Shown here: piece by piece, positions 1-8,132 of the stretch
Layout of the letters: every line of letters begins with the position of its first letter
Position numbering within the stretch: position 1 is the first letter of the stretch
NCBI RefSeq assembly: GCF_013041605.1
Contig: NZ_JABEQC010000012.1
Span: 1-64,000, forward strand
Direction: 5' to 3'
DNA: 64,000 bases
Source: Vibrio plantisponsor
GTDB taxonomy: Bacteria > Pseudomonadota > Gammaproteobacteria > Enterobacterales > Vibrionaceae
The notes under the pieces: generated by a model
The model's database searches: none
Seen by the model: the letters and a program-made list of their open reading frames with translations, nothing else
Told to the model about the DNA's origin: nothing
Made by a program: the position numbers and the translations under genes

Positions 1-281
1 TATTATTTAGCCAATAAAAGACAGCTATCCTAACAGTACTTAAAAGCTATTAGCCATATATACTCAGTATGAGGTCGTAGTGTTCAATCGAGAAAAATAG
101 TTCTTGTTTTGTTCAGTAATTAGAAGTTTTAGATTCTATTATTTCGTCGCTGTAATTGTATCTACTAGTGTCTGTACAATTTAGGGTCTATAAACGTTTT
201 GACGTATCCATCCTTATAAAAAATGAAAAAGCCAGCAGTGTAGTGCTGGCCAAGATCTACTTAATAGAAATTTGTATTCAC
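1..281. other. Intergenic segment at the left window edge
   Basis: AT-rich sequence with no convincing coding frame. The only structure I can support is the minus-strand terminator at 226-250, which serves the sulfur operon that ends at 282. Confidence 0.5.
226..250 (-). terminator. Rho-independent terminator of the CoADR-rhodanese operon
   Basis: GCCAGCA and TGCTGGC form a 7-bp stem (231-237 with 244-250) around a 6-nt loop. Read on the minus strand, the stem is followed by a run of five T. It lies about 30 bp past the stop of the minus-strand oxidoreductase gene. Confidence 0.85.
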
Positions 282-1979
282 TTACGCTTTCGCAAACAGG
301 TAAGTACGGTAACCACCAAGTAGGTTACGTGCTTTGTAACCGTTGTTTACTAACTGACGATACGCCACGTTTCCGCGCAGACCTACCTGACAGTAGATGA
401 TGATCTCTTTGTCTTTTGGCAGCTCATTCATGCGTTGACGAAGTTGGTCAACAGGAATGTTAACTGCACCTGGTAGGTAACCGTTTTGTAGTTCACCTGG
501 GTTGCGAACGTCCAGCAACAATTGGTCTTCTGTAAGGTTATCAATCTCATCAAAGTGAATCGCAGTTGAATCGCCTTTGATTAGGTTGTTTGCCACGAAT
601 GCCGCTTGGTTGATGACGTCTTTCGCACTGCCGTATGGTGGAGCATAGGTCAGCTCTAAGTGCTGTAGCTGCTCTACTGTCATACCTGCACGTTGAGCAA
701 CAGCCATCACGTCGATACGTTTGTCGATGCCATCTTTACCCACCGCTTGCGCACCGAAGATTTTGCCTGATTTAGGATCGAACAACATTTTGAACGAAAC
801 CACTTCAGCACCTGGGTAGTAGCTCGCGTGGCTGGCCGTGTGTACATACACTTTTTCGTATTCAACGCCTTCACGTTTTAGCTGCTTCTCGTTCTTACCG
901 GTTGAAGCGACTGCCAAATCGAAGATCTTACAAATCGCAGTACCTTGAGTACCTTGGTAAGTTTCTTTACGACCTAACATGTTGTCTGCTGCCATACGAC
1001 CTTGACGGTTTGCAGGTCCTGCAAGAGGAACCATAGTTTGTTTGCCCGTCACAAAGTCTTTCTCTTCGATAGCATCACCCACAGCGTAGATAGATGGGTC
1101 GCTGGTTTGCATGTAATCGTTAGTGTAAATACCACCAAGCTCACCGATTTGCAGACCCGCTTCTGACGCCAGTTTGGTTTCAGGACGCACACCAATCGCC
1201 ATAATTAAGATATCAGTAGTGAGAGTTTCACCATCGCTCAGTGTTAGCTCAAGCGAGCCATTTATGTGTTGGTGTTCTTTCTGACCTGAGTCCATGCTCG
1301 CTAGTGAAGTTGTTGGTTTGAATTCAACCGCTTTCAATGCCGTGCCTAAACGTAAATCGATACCTTTAGCGCGGATTTCTGCGTGAGCAAAACCCGCCAT
1401 TTCACGATCTACAGGTGTCATCACTTGGTCTGCCATTTCTAGCAACGTGGTTTTAATACCAAGCTGATGGAACGCTTCCATCATTTCCAAACCGATAAAA
1501 CCGCCACCGACAACTGTTGCGTGGTCAACTTGGTTGGTATTAATCGTTTGGATAATTCTATCCATATCTGGAATATTGCGCAGTGAATGCGTCAATGGGT
1601 TATCTAACCCCGGAATTGGCGGAACAATCGGACCCGCACCTGGGCTTAGAAGCAGAAAATCATAGCTTTCTGTGTATTCAGTTTGATCGAGAAGATTACG
1701 CACAGTAATGGTTTTTTCTGCGCGATTAATGCGGAGCACTTCATTCATTACGCGAACATCAACGTTAAAGCGAGCTAAGAAACTCTCTGGCGTTTGAAGC
1801 AGAAGATTGCCGCGTTCTTTGATGTCTCCACCGATGTGATATGGCAATCCGCAGTTGGCGAAAGAGACGAACGGCCCACGTTCAAACATAATAATTTGTG
1901 CATCTTCGCTTAAACGACGAGCACGAGCCGCGGCAGAAGCACCACCTGCAACACCACCAATGATCACGATCTTAGTCAT
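282..1979 (-). CDS. CoA-disulfide reductase-rhodanese fusion (FAD-dependent pyridine nucleotide-disulfide oxidoreductase)
   Basis: Cytoplasmic 565-residue flavoprotein. The N-terminus shows the FAD-binding GGVAGGASAAARARR stretch, then the single-cysteine active site SFANCGLPYH around residue 43, typical of CoA-disulfide/NADH-dependent persulfide reductases. The NAD(P)-binding GGGFIGLEM lies near residue 160. A dimerisation domain is followed by a C-terminal rhodanese domain (about 465-565) with active-site loop CQVGLRG, the C-x4-R form. Family knowledge: such fusions reduce CoA persulfides or polysulfides with NAD(P)H, and the rhodanese domain passes sulfane sulfur. The gene follows the small YgaP-like gene in one minus-strand operon and faces the ArsR gene. 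A clear GGAG precedes the ATG. The exact substrate (CoA disulfide versus persulfide) cannot be read from sequence. Confidence 0.9.
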   Translation of the reverse strand: MTKIVIIGGVAGGASAAARARRLSEDAQIIMFERGPFVSFANCGLPYHIGGDIKERGNLLLQTPESFLARFNVDVRVMNEVLRINRAEKTITVRNLLDQTEYTESYDFLLLSPGAGPIVPPIPGLDNPLTHSLRNIPDMDRIIQTINTNQVDHATVVGGGFIGLEMMEAFHQLGIKTTLLEMADQVMTPVDREMAGFAHAEIRAKGIDLRLGTALKAVEFKPTTSLASMDSGQKEHQHINGSLELTLSDGETLTTDILIMAIGVRPETKLASEAGLQIGELGGIYTNDYMQTSDPSIYAVGDAIEEKDFVTGKQTMVPLAGPANRQGRMAADNMLGRKETYQGTQGTAICKIFDLAVASTGKNEKQLKREGVEYEKVYVHTASHASYYPGAEVVSFKMLFDPKSGKIFGAQAVGKDGIDKRIDVMAVAQRAGMTVEQLQHLELTYAPPYGSAKDVINQAAFVANNLIKGDSTAIHFDEIDNLTEDQLLLDVRNPGELQNGYLPGAVNIPVDQLRQRMNELPKDKEIIIYCQVGLRGNVAYRQLVNNGYKARNLLGGYRTYLFAKA

Positions 1980-2047
1980 AATTTACTCCAAGTTTTGTTC
2001 TGGCTCGAAAGGCTAACAAAGCAATTTGTCAGTCTTATGACGAGCAA

Positions 2048-2233
2048 CTAACGTAAGCCTAATTTTTTCAGAAAATAAACTGCTGGACATATCCCTGTGA
2101 AGGCACTTTGAATCAGGTTGGCACCAACAAATACCGTCAACCAAACAAAGTTAGGGTGGACGAATGCAGTCAAAATTACTGAGATCAGTATCATACTGCC
2201 CGCTAATACTCTTACACCGTTTTCAATAGTCAT
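2048..2233 (-). CDS. YgaP-like DUF2892 small inner-membrane protein
   Basis: A 61-residue protein with two hydrophobic segments (about 10-27 and 32-50) and a short basic C-terminus (KKLGLR). It resembles the transmembrane half of YgaP-type rhodaneses (DUF2892). It is the first gene of the minus-strand operon, 68 bp upstream of the CoADR-rhodanese gene, so the rhodanese and its membrane piece are on separate polypeptides here. It probably localises or supports persulfide chemistry at the membrane; this is inferred from context. A purine-rich GAGGGTAATA lies before the ATG. Confidence 0.8.
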   Translation of the reverse strand: MTIENGVRVLAGSMILISVILTAFVHPNFVWLTVFVGANLIQSAFTGICPAVYFLKKLGLR

Positions 2234-2278
2234 ATTATTACCCTCCGTTGGATTAATGAGCTCACTATAGAATCTTTA

Positions 2279-2294
2279 ATTAGAAATGTCTAAT
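2279..2294. promoter_or_regulatory. Candidate ArsR operator 1
   Basis: ATTAG-N6-CTAAT inverted repeat just upstream of the minus-strand operon. It shares the TTAG-N6-CTAA core and spacing with the second site at 2348-2363. Likely bound by the adjacent ArsR-family protein; this is inferred from position and symmetry. Confidence 0.6.
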
Positions 2295-2330
2295 GTTAAT
2301 TTAACTAATTTTATAATTGCTAAATAAGAA

Positions 2331-2358
2331 TTGACTAATGTAGTTTTGTTAGTAGAAT
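2331..2358 (+). promoter_or_regulatory. Promoter of the arsR-type gene
   Basis: TTGACT (2331-2336) and TAGAAT (2353-2358) are separated by 16 bp and lie about 32 bp upstream of the start codon. The -10 box sits inside candidate operator 2, so binding there would block transcription and give autorepression. Confidence 0.55.
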
Positions 2359-2363
2359 CTAAT
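2348..2363. promoter_or_regulatory. Candidate ArsR operator 2
   Basis: The TTAG-N6-CTAA repeat (2349-2362) overlaps the predicted -10 hexamer of the regulator's own promoter. It has the same arm sequence and 6-bp spacing as site 2279-2294. Confidence 0.6.
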
Positions 2364-2389
2364 TCATCGAGTTAAATGAGGGTAAGACG

Positions 2390-2692
2390 ATGGAAGCTGT
2401 CAACATTAATACAATGAAGCAAAATGCAGCGGAAGTGTCTGAACTGCTAAGAATTATGGCGCATCCAGAGCGCTTAATGGTTTTATGCCAACTGACGAAA
2501 GGTGAAGTCGGTGTGGGTATGTTGCAACAAGGCTCAGCATTGAGTCAGTCTGCTTTTTCTCAACACTTAACCGTGTTACGTAAACATGGTCTTATTAAGG
2601 CTCGTAAAGAGTCGCAACAAGTGTTTTATTCGCTCGCAGACAATCGTGTAACACAACTGATTCAAAGTCTACAAACGACATTTTGTGGATAA
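2390..2692 (+). CDS. ArsR-family persulfide-sensing transcriptional repressor (SqrR/BigR/HlyU type)
   Basis: A 100-residue winged-helix protein with the ArsR core and recognition helix SQSAFSQHLTVLRKHGL followed by the wing KARKESQQVFYSL. It has exactly two cysteines, Cys33 and Cys99, 66 residues apart. From family knowledge this equals the spacing of the reactive pair in SqrR, BigR and HlyU, which form polysulfide bridges on exposure to reactive sulfur. Metal-binding CxC motifs of ArsR/SmtB metal sensors are absent. It is divergent from the CoADR operon and 38 bp upstream of the YeeE pair, with TTAG-N6-CTAA sites in the shared promoter. It probably represses both directions until sulfane sulfur oxidises the pair. 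HlyU proper is a different Vibrio paralogue, so I assign no symbol. Confidence 0.85.
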   Translation: MEAVNINTMKQNAAEVSELLRIMAHPERLMVLCQLTKGEVGVGMLQQGSALSQSAFSQHLTVLRKHGLIKARKESQQVFYSLADNRVTQLIQSLQTTFCG

Positions 2693-2730
2693 TAATTTTA
2701 AATTAAAAACTTTAACTTATAGAGGTAGTT

Positions 2731-3150
2731 ATGGCGTTTTCCATTCCATGGGAATCTTTGGCAGGAGGCATTCTATTAGGTATTTCAGCGACATTGATGT
2801 TGCTAATGAACGGGAAAGTAGCAGGTATCAGCGGTATTTTAACTGGCTTGATGACACCAAAAACGAAGGATTTCGCGTGGCGACTATTGTTTGCTTTGGG
2901 GATGATTTCTGGTGGTGTACTGGCTGCGTTGATGCTCGGTGGTGAAGCTCCGGTTCAGTTCGAAACAAGTAGTGCGATGCTCGCAATTGCGGGTCTATTA
3001 GTTGGCGTTGGTACCCGTTTAGGTAACGGATGTACTAGCGGACATGGTATCTGTGGCATCGGGCGTTTATCTAAACGTTCTATTGTCGCTACCTGCGTAT
3101 TTATGGCAGTAGCAGCAGCAACGGTGTTTGTCCGTTTCCATGTTCTTTAA
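2731..3150 (+). CDS. YeeE/YedE-family membrane protein, first half (PmpA-like)
   Basis: A 139-residue membrane protein with about four hydrophobic segments. It carries the family motif NGCTSGHGICGIGRLSKRS near residues 96-114, whose cysteines are conserved in YeeE/YedE (DUF395) sulfur-compound channels such as the thiosulfate importer. A GAGGT ribosome site precedes the ATG. It pairs with the next gene to make the two halves that in YeeE are a single polypeptide. With the persulfide-type ArsR and the CoADR-rhodanese, a role in moving sulfur compounds across the inner membrane is likely. The substrate is inferred. Confidence 0.82.
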   Translation: MAFSIPWESLAGGILLGISATLMLLMNGKVAGISGILTGLMTPKTKDFAWRLLFALGMISGGVLAALMLGGEAPVQFETSSAMLAIAGLLVGVGTRLGNGCTSGHGICGIGRLSKRSIVATCVFMAVAAATVFVRFHVL

Positions 3151-3249
3151 TTTTAGCTTTTAGAGTTAAAAATAAGCTTAAAACTCAGTGAGTTAAAAAC
3201 CAGATTGGTTTAAGGACTGGGTTTGTTTAAAACTGATAGGTGCATTCAA

Positions 3250-3708
3250 ATGAATAATATGTTGTTTCGATTAACGTCTCTGTTGGCGGGTGTGTTGTTT
3301 GGTATTGGTATGATCATTTCTGGCATGGCAGACCCTGCAAAAGTGTTGGGTTTCCTTGATGTCGCTGGAAATTGGGATCCGAGTTTGATGTTTGTCATGG
3401 GTGGCGCACTGATGGTGTTTATGCCTGCTTACTTCTTACTGATTAAACCAAAACAAAAGCCAGTGAATGCTGAAACATTCTGTTTAGCCACGAACAAAAC
3501 AGTAGATGGTCGTTTACTTAGCGGTGCGGCGATCTTCGGCTTGGGCTGGGGTATTGCGGGTATTTGTCCGGGACCTGTGGTTTCAAGCCTAGCACTGGGT
3601 AACTCTGGTGCTTGGATTTTCTTCGCTTGCATGATGGTTGGTCTAGGTGCAACGAACTTATTGATCTGTATTAATAATAGTAAACATGCTGAATCACAAA
3701 CAGCTTAA
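3250..3708 (+). CDS. YeeE/YedE-family (DUF6691-like) membrane protein, second half (PmpB-like)
   Basis: A 152-residue polytopic protein. It opens with a hydrophobic segment (RLTSLLAGVLFGIGMIISGM), then the ADPAKVLGFLDVAGNWDPSL loop, and later GLGWGIAGICPGPVV with the conserved cysteine that matches the second half of YeeE. I chose the ATG at 3250, with AGGTG upstream, over a TTG 27 bp earlier that would add a charged extension. It is co-directional with the preceding half-transporter after about 100 bp, and probably acts with it. Confidence 0.8.
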   Translation: MNNMLFRLTSLLAGVLFGIGMIISGMADPAKVLGFLDVAGNWDPSLMFVMGGALMVFMPAYFLLIKPKQKPVNAETFCLATNKTVDGRLLSGAAIFGLGWGIAGICPGPVVSSLALGNSGAWIFFACMMVGLGATNLLICINNSKHAESQTA

Positions 3709-3822
3709 TCACACTATGCTATTAGTGGTATAGGAATCGAGTATAGGTAGCGACTTATACAAACGAAACTTAGATAAATGAAATAGTAGCGAGCGGTATC
3801 TAAGCACTAAGGAGAGTGACTT

Positions 3823-4827
3823 ATGAGATGGTTAACTTTGAGTATTGCTGCGGCACTCGCAAGCACTGGCTATGCGAACGCAGAACAAGCCAGTGAACGT
3901 TACATCGTAAAGAGTGAGTCACTCGCGCAAGTTGTGCAACTTGATGGCGTGGTTCAGCCCATTAATCAGGGTACGGTAGCTTCACAAACATCGGGCCGCA
4001 TTGTTGGCTTAAATGTCGATGTGAATGACTATGTGAAAAAAGGAACAGTGCTGTTGGAAATCAGCGCTGTTCAGCAATCCGCTTCTTTAGATGCTGCTCA
4101 GGCTCAGTTGGCAAGTGCGATTGCACAAGACAGGGAAGCTCAAGCGCAAGTGAAACGCTATCGTCAACTTTTCCCCAAAGGTGCTATTTCACAAGACGTG
4201 ATGGATTCTGCTGAAGCAAGAGCTCGCAGTGCATCTGCAGCGGTGAAGTCTGCTCAAGCAGCGGTTGCTCAGGCCAAAGAATCTCTTGGTTATACCAGTG
4301 TGACCGCGCCTTATGACGGTGTCGTAACTCAAAGACACGTTGAACTGGGTGAAACCGTCGCTCCGGGAACCCCGCTTGTCAGTGGCTTCTCGATTGACAA
4401 ACTTCGTGTTGAGACTGAAATTCCTCAACGCTATCAACCCGCAGTGTCTGACGTTGCTCAATTTGAAGTCGTTTCGCCTCAAGGTGAACGTATACTTCCA
4501 ACGCAGTACAGCTTGTTCAGCTATGCGGACCCGCAATCTCACACCTTTAAAATCCGTCTGAATTTACCCGAAGATATCTCGACTTTTGTTCCGGGCATGT
4601 GGGTGAAGACTGAATTCCATTACGGCAACAGAGACACGATTCTGATTCCGAACAGTTCAGTGGTTCGCAGAGCCGAGCTGAGTTCTGTATACCGAATTCA
4701 GGATGACAGCCGAGTGCTTAATCCAGTGCGATTAGGACAAACCTATGGCGATTACACCGAAGTGTTGTCTGGCCTTGAAGAAGGCGATGTCATTTCGACT
4801 ACCGCTCTAAACGCAGAAGGTAAGTAA
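3823..4827 (+). CDS. RND efflux periplasmic adaptor (membrane fusion protein)
   Basis: A 334-residue HlyD/AcrA-type adaptor. A Sec signal peptide ends near AYANA (about residue 20) with no lipobox. The barrel-sandwich half motif SGRIVGLNVDVNDYVKKG is followed by an alanine/glutamine-rich coiled-coil hairpin (about 85-150), then the second lipoyl half TAPYDGVVTQRHVELGETV and a beta-barrel domain. It is shorter than AcrA, as in many single-operon RND pumps. The stop lies 2 bp before the start of the permease gene, so the two are translated together. It links the pump to an outer-membrane channel encoded elsewhere, since no TolC-type gene is present here. Confidence 0.92.
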   Translation: MRWLTLSIAAALASTGYANAEQASERYIVKSESLAQVVQLDGVVQPINQGTVASQTSGRIVGLNVDVNDYVKKGTVLLEISAVQQSASLDAAQAQLASAIAQDREAQAQVKRYRQLFPKGAISQDVMDSAEARARSASAAVKSAQAAVAQAKESLGYTSVTAPYDGVVTQRHVELGETVAPGTPLVSGFSIDKLRVETEIPQRYQPAVSDVAQFEVVSPQGERILPTQYSLFSYADPQSHTFKIRLNLPEDISTFVPGMWVKTEFHYGNRDTILIPNSSVVRRAELSSVYRIQDDSRVLNPVRLGQTYGDYTEVLSGLEEGDVISTTALNAEGK

Positions 4828-4829
4828 TT

Positions 4830-7800
4830 ATGGACAAACGACTCGGCATTTCGGGTCGCATTGCCGCGGCCTTCCAAAATTCTGCTATGACACCTTTGCT
4901 CGCTTTAGTCGGGCTGTTGATGGGGCTTTTCGCGGTCATTGTGACGCCGAAAGAAGAAGAGCCTCAAATAGATGTAACATTTGCAGACGTTTATATTCCA
5001 TTCCCCGGCGCTTCTCCTGCTGAGGTTGAAAGCTTAGTAACCACGCCTGCGGAGCAAGTGATCTCTGAAATTCAGGGTATAGACAAGATTTATTCGTTCT
5101 CTCAGCCTGACGGCACGATGATTGTTGCCATATTTGATGTTGGTGTAACGCGCAATGACGCTGTGGTTCGTATCTACAATAAACTGTATTCCAACAAGGA
5201 TTGGATGCCTCAAGGTGTTGGGGTAGGTGAACCTATTATTAAACCCAAGGGCATTGAAGATGTGCCTATTGTGACCATCACTTTGGCGGATAAGAGCGGT
5301 GAGTTTGATCAGCAACAGCTGACTCAAGTCGCCCACGGTTTAGAAACCGAACTGAAGCGCATTGATGGTACTCGCGATATTTACACTGTGGGTGGGCACA
5401 ACACCATCGTTGATGTGCGTCTTGACCCGGTGAAAATGAACAGCTTTGGTATCACGCTTGATCAACTGAATCAGCATCTGCCTTCAGCGAATTCAAGTTC
5501 GACCATGCTGTCACTCACTCATGATAACCAACAATTTCCGGTTCAAGTCGGTCAGTTTCTCACTCGTGTGGAAGAAGTCAAACAACTGGTTGTTGGCTTA
5601 CACAACAATACTCCTGTGTATCTGGAAGATATCGCGACTGTGAAATTTGGGGTCAACACACCAACGCAAAATGTTTGGACCAGTGATAAGCAAGGTATTT
5701 ATCCAGCGGTGACGTTGGCGATCGCCAAAAAAGGTGGTGAAAACGCGGTAAATGTAGCGAACGCTATCGAGTCTCGCTTGGTTGAGTTAGAAAACCAACT
5801 TATTCCTCAAGGTATTGATGTTGATATTACCCGTGACTACGGTAAAACCGCCGCGGATAAAAGTAACACTCTGATTGGTAAACTTGCGTTTGCGACCACT
5901 GCGGTGGTTATCTTGGTGGTACTAACCATGGGTTGGCGCGAAGCAGCAGTTGTAGGCTTAGCAATTGTGGTTACTTTGATGATCACGCTATTTGCTTCAT
6001 GGGCATGGGGTTTTACACTCAACCGAGTCTCATTGTTCGCTCTGATATTCTCAATCGGTATTCTGGTCGATGATGCGATTGTGGTGGTGGAAAACATTCA
6101 CCGACATATGGCAATGGGTAAGCAAAAGCTGAGCGAGTTGATCCCACCAGCGGTTGATGAAGTTGGTGGGCCAACCATTCTCGCGACATTAACGGTCATC
6201 GCGGCACTCTTACCTATGGCATTTGTGTCTGGCTTGATGGGGCCATATATGAGCCCAATTCCAATTAATGCATCAATGGGCATGCTGATTTCATTAGCGG
6301 TGGCATTTATTGTTTCGCCATGGCTGGCTGGGCATTTCTTAAAACCCGCGGCGCATGGTCATCAAGAAGGTGGCGCAACCAACTCTATATTCCATCGCAT
6401 CATGACTCCGTTTGTGACGGCGAAAAATCAGGGTCGTAATCGTTTTATGCTGCTGTTGGCTATTCTGGCTTTGATTGCGGGATCTATTCTGCTACCTGTG
6501 TTCCAAGCGGTTGTACTGAAGATGCTGCCGTTTGATAACAAATCAGAGTTTCAAGTTGTGCTGGATATGCCGGAAGGTACGTCTCTGGAGAGAACTCAGC
6601 GCGTATTGTTCGAAATGGGAGCAGAGCTGAACAAAGTGCCAGAGATGGAAAGCTACCAAATCTATGCAGGTACTGCCGCGCCGATCAACTTCAACGGTTT
6701 GGTTCGTCACTACTTTATGCGCAATCAGGCGAATCAGGGCGATATTCAGGTTAACCTTGCCGGACGCAAAGAGCGTGATCGAGACAGTCATGAAATCGCC
6801 AGCTCCATTCGCCCTGTATTAAAAGCTGTTGCAGATAAATTTGGTGGTAAGGTGAAAGTGGTTGAAGTACCACCGGGTCCTCCTGTCTGGTCTCCGATAT
6901 TGGCGGAAGTTTATGGCCCAACACCGGAGATTCGTAATGCAGCCGCAAGACAAGTCAGAGAAGTGTTCCGCACTACTCAAGATATTGTCGATGTTGACAT
7001 GTACCTGCCAGAGCTGCATCAGAAATGGCAAGTAGTGATCGACAGAAGCAAAGCGTCTCACTACCAAGTGCCTTATGCTTCGATTGTTGATGCCTTGGCA
7101 ACGTCGATTGGCGGAAAACCTGTGACTTATCTGCACAGTGAGCACAGCAAGTACCCGATTCCAATTCAGATTCAGGCGAGTGAAACAGCAAAAGTGCGTT
7201 TAGAACAAGTGCTGAATATGAAAGTGGGCAGCATGACGGGTAGCGCTTATCCACTGTCTGATTTGGTAACGGTTCGTCAAACGCCTATGGAAGATTACAT
7301 TGTGCATAAGAACTTAGTGCCTATGGTCATGGTTGTTGGTGATATGGCGGGAAGCGTAGATAGCCCACTGTACGGTATGTTTAACGTGGGCAGTGAACTG
7401 GACAAAGCAATGGCTGTTGATCAGTACTACATCAATCAGCCAGATGGTTTAAACGGCATTTCTATTCTGTGGGATGGTGAGTGGACAATCACTTATGAAA
7501 CCTTCCGCGATATGGGTATCGCTTACGCTGTCGGTATGATTTTGATTTACCTATTAGTTGTAGCGCAGTTTAAGTCGTATTTAGTGCCGTTGATCATCAT
7601 GGCGCCAATCCCGCTAACCATTATTGGTGTGATGCCGGGGCACGCCCTATTAGGCGCACAGTTCACGGCAACTTCAATGATCGGCATGATTGCCTTAGCC
7701 GGTATTATCGTGCGTAACTCGATTTTGCTGGTGGACTTTATCAATCAACAAGTGGAAGAGGGTATCGAGTTCTCAGAAGCGGTGATTCAGTCGGCGGCGG

Positions 7801-7997
7801 TACGTGCCAAACCTATTATGTTGACGGCGCTGGCTGCGATGATAGGCGCGGTATTTATTCTAGATGACCCGATCTTTAACGGCTTGGCTATTAGTTTGAT
7901 TTTCGGGATATTTGTATCAACAATTTTGACCTTGTTGGTTATCCCTGTCCTATACTACGTAGTGATGAGAAAACGCTTCGAAAAAAGTCCTGTTTAG
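4830..7997 (+). CDS. RND-family efflux permease (AcrB/HAE1-like)
   Basis: A 1055-residue inner-membrane proton-driven exporter of the AcrB superfamily. It has an N-terminal membrane helix and a first large periplasmic loop (about 45-340). A helix cluster contains FSIGILVDDAIVVVEN near residues 400-425, where the paired aspartates of the proton relay sit. A second periplasmic loop and second helix bundle end in VIPVLYYVVMRKRF. The fused two-repeat layout and length are normal. It is co-transcribed with the adaptor, and a strong terminator follows at 8030-8070. The substrate cannot be predicted. The position downstream of the sulfur genes may be coincidental. Confidence 0.92.
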   Translation: MDKRLGISGRIAAAFQNSAMTPLLALVGLLMGLFAVIVTPKEEEPQIDVTFADVYIPFPGASPAEVESLVTTPAEQVISEIQGIDKIYSFSQPDGTMIVAIFDVGVTRNDAVVRIYNKLYSNKDWMPQGVGVGEPIIKPKGIEDVPIVTITLADKSGEFDQQQLTQVAHGLETELKRIDGTRDIYTVGGHNTIVDVRLDPVKMNSFGITLDQLNQHLPSANSSSTMLSLTHDNQQFPVQVGQFLTRVEEVKQLVVGLHNNTPVYLEDIATVKFGVNTPTQNVWTSDKQGIYPAVTLAIAKKGGENAVNVANAIESRLVELENQLIPQGIDVDITRDYGKTAADKSNTLIGKLAFATTAVVILVVLTMGWREAAVVGLAIVVTLMITLFASWAWGFTLNRVSLFALIFSIGILVDDAIVVVENIHRHMAMGKQKLSELIPPAVDEVGGPTILATLTVIAALLPMAFVSGLMGPYMSPIPINASMGMLISLAVAFIVSPWLAGHFLKPAAHGHQEGGATNSIFHRIMTPFVTAKNQGRNRFMLLLAILALIAGSILLPVFQAVVLKMLPFDNKSEFQVVLDMPEGTSLERTQRVLFEMGAELNKVPEMESYQIYAGTAAPINFNGLVRHYFMRNQANQGDIQVNLAGRKERDRDSHEIASSIRPVLKAVADKFGGKVKVVEVPPGPPVWSPILAEVYGPTPEIRNAAARQVREVFRTTQDIVDVDMYLPELHQKWQVVIDRSKASHYQVPYASIVDALATSIGGKPVTYLHSEHSKYPIPIQIQASETAKVRLEQVLNMKVGSMTGSAYPLSDLVTVRQTPMEDYIVHKNLVPMVMVVGDMAGSVDSPLYGMFNVGSELDKAMAVDQYYINQPDGLNGISILWDGEWTITYETFRDMGIAYAVGMILIYLLVVAQFKSYLVPLIIMAPIPLTIIGVMPGHALLGAQFTATSMIGMIALAGIIVRNSILLVDFINQQVEEGIEFSEAVIQSAAVRAKPIMLTALAAMIGAVFILDDPIFNGLAISLIFGIFVSTILTLLVIPVLYYVVMRKRFEKSPV

Positions 7998-8029
7998 GTA
8001 TAGGGATTTGTAGTCAGTAAGCTTGTGTT

Positions 8030-8070
8030 AATGCCTCACAATGTAAGCCAATACAGAGTGAGGCATTTTT
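8030..8070 (+). terminator. Rho-independent terminator of the RND operon
   Basis: AATGCCTCAC (8030-8039) pairs with GTGAGGCATT (8058-8067) across an 18-nt loop, and a T run follows. It lies 33 bp past the permease stop. Confidence 0.85.
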
Positions 8071-8132
8071 GTGTTTATCACTTTTGAATCGCCGTATCTG
8101 CTATTACTGTCTCTGTCATCACCAGTTATCCA

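Noticed and set aside
2685..2945. 86-residue plus-strand frame overlapping the first YeeE half gene
   Set aside because: Out of frame with the membrane protein, no ribosome site and no family resemblance; the 2731 frame has clear YeeE/YedE motifs.
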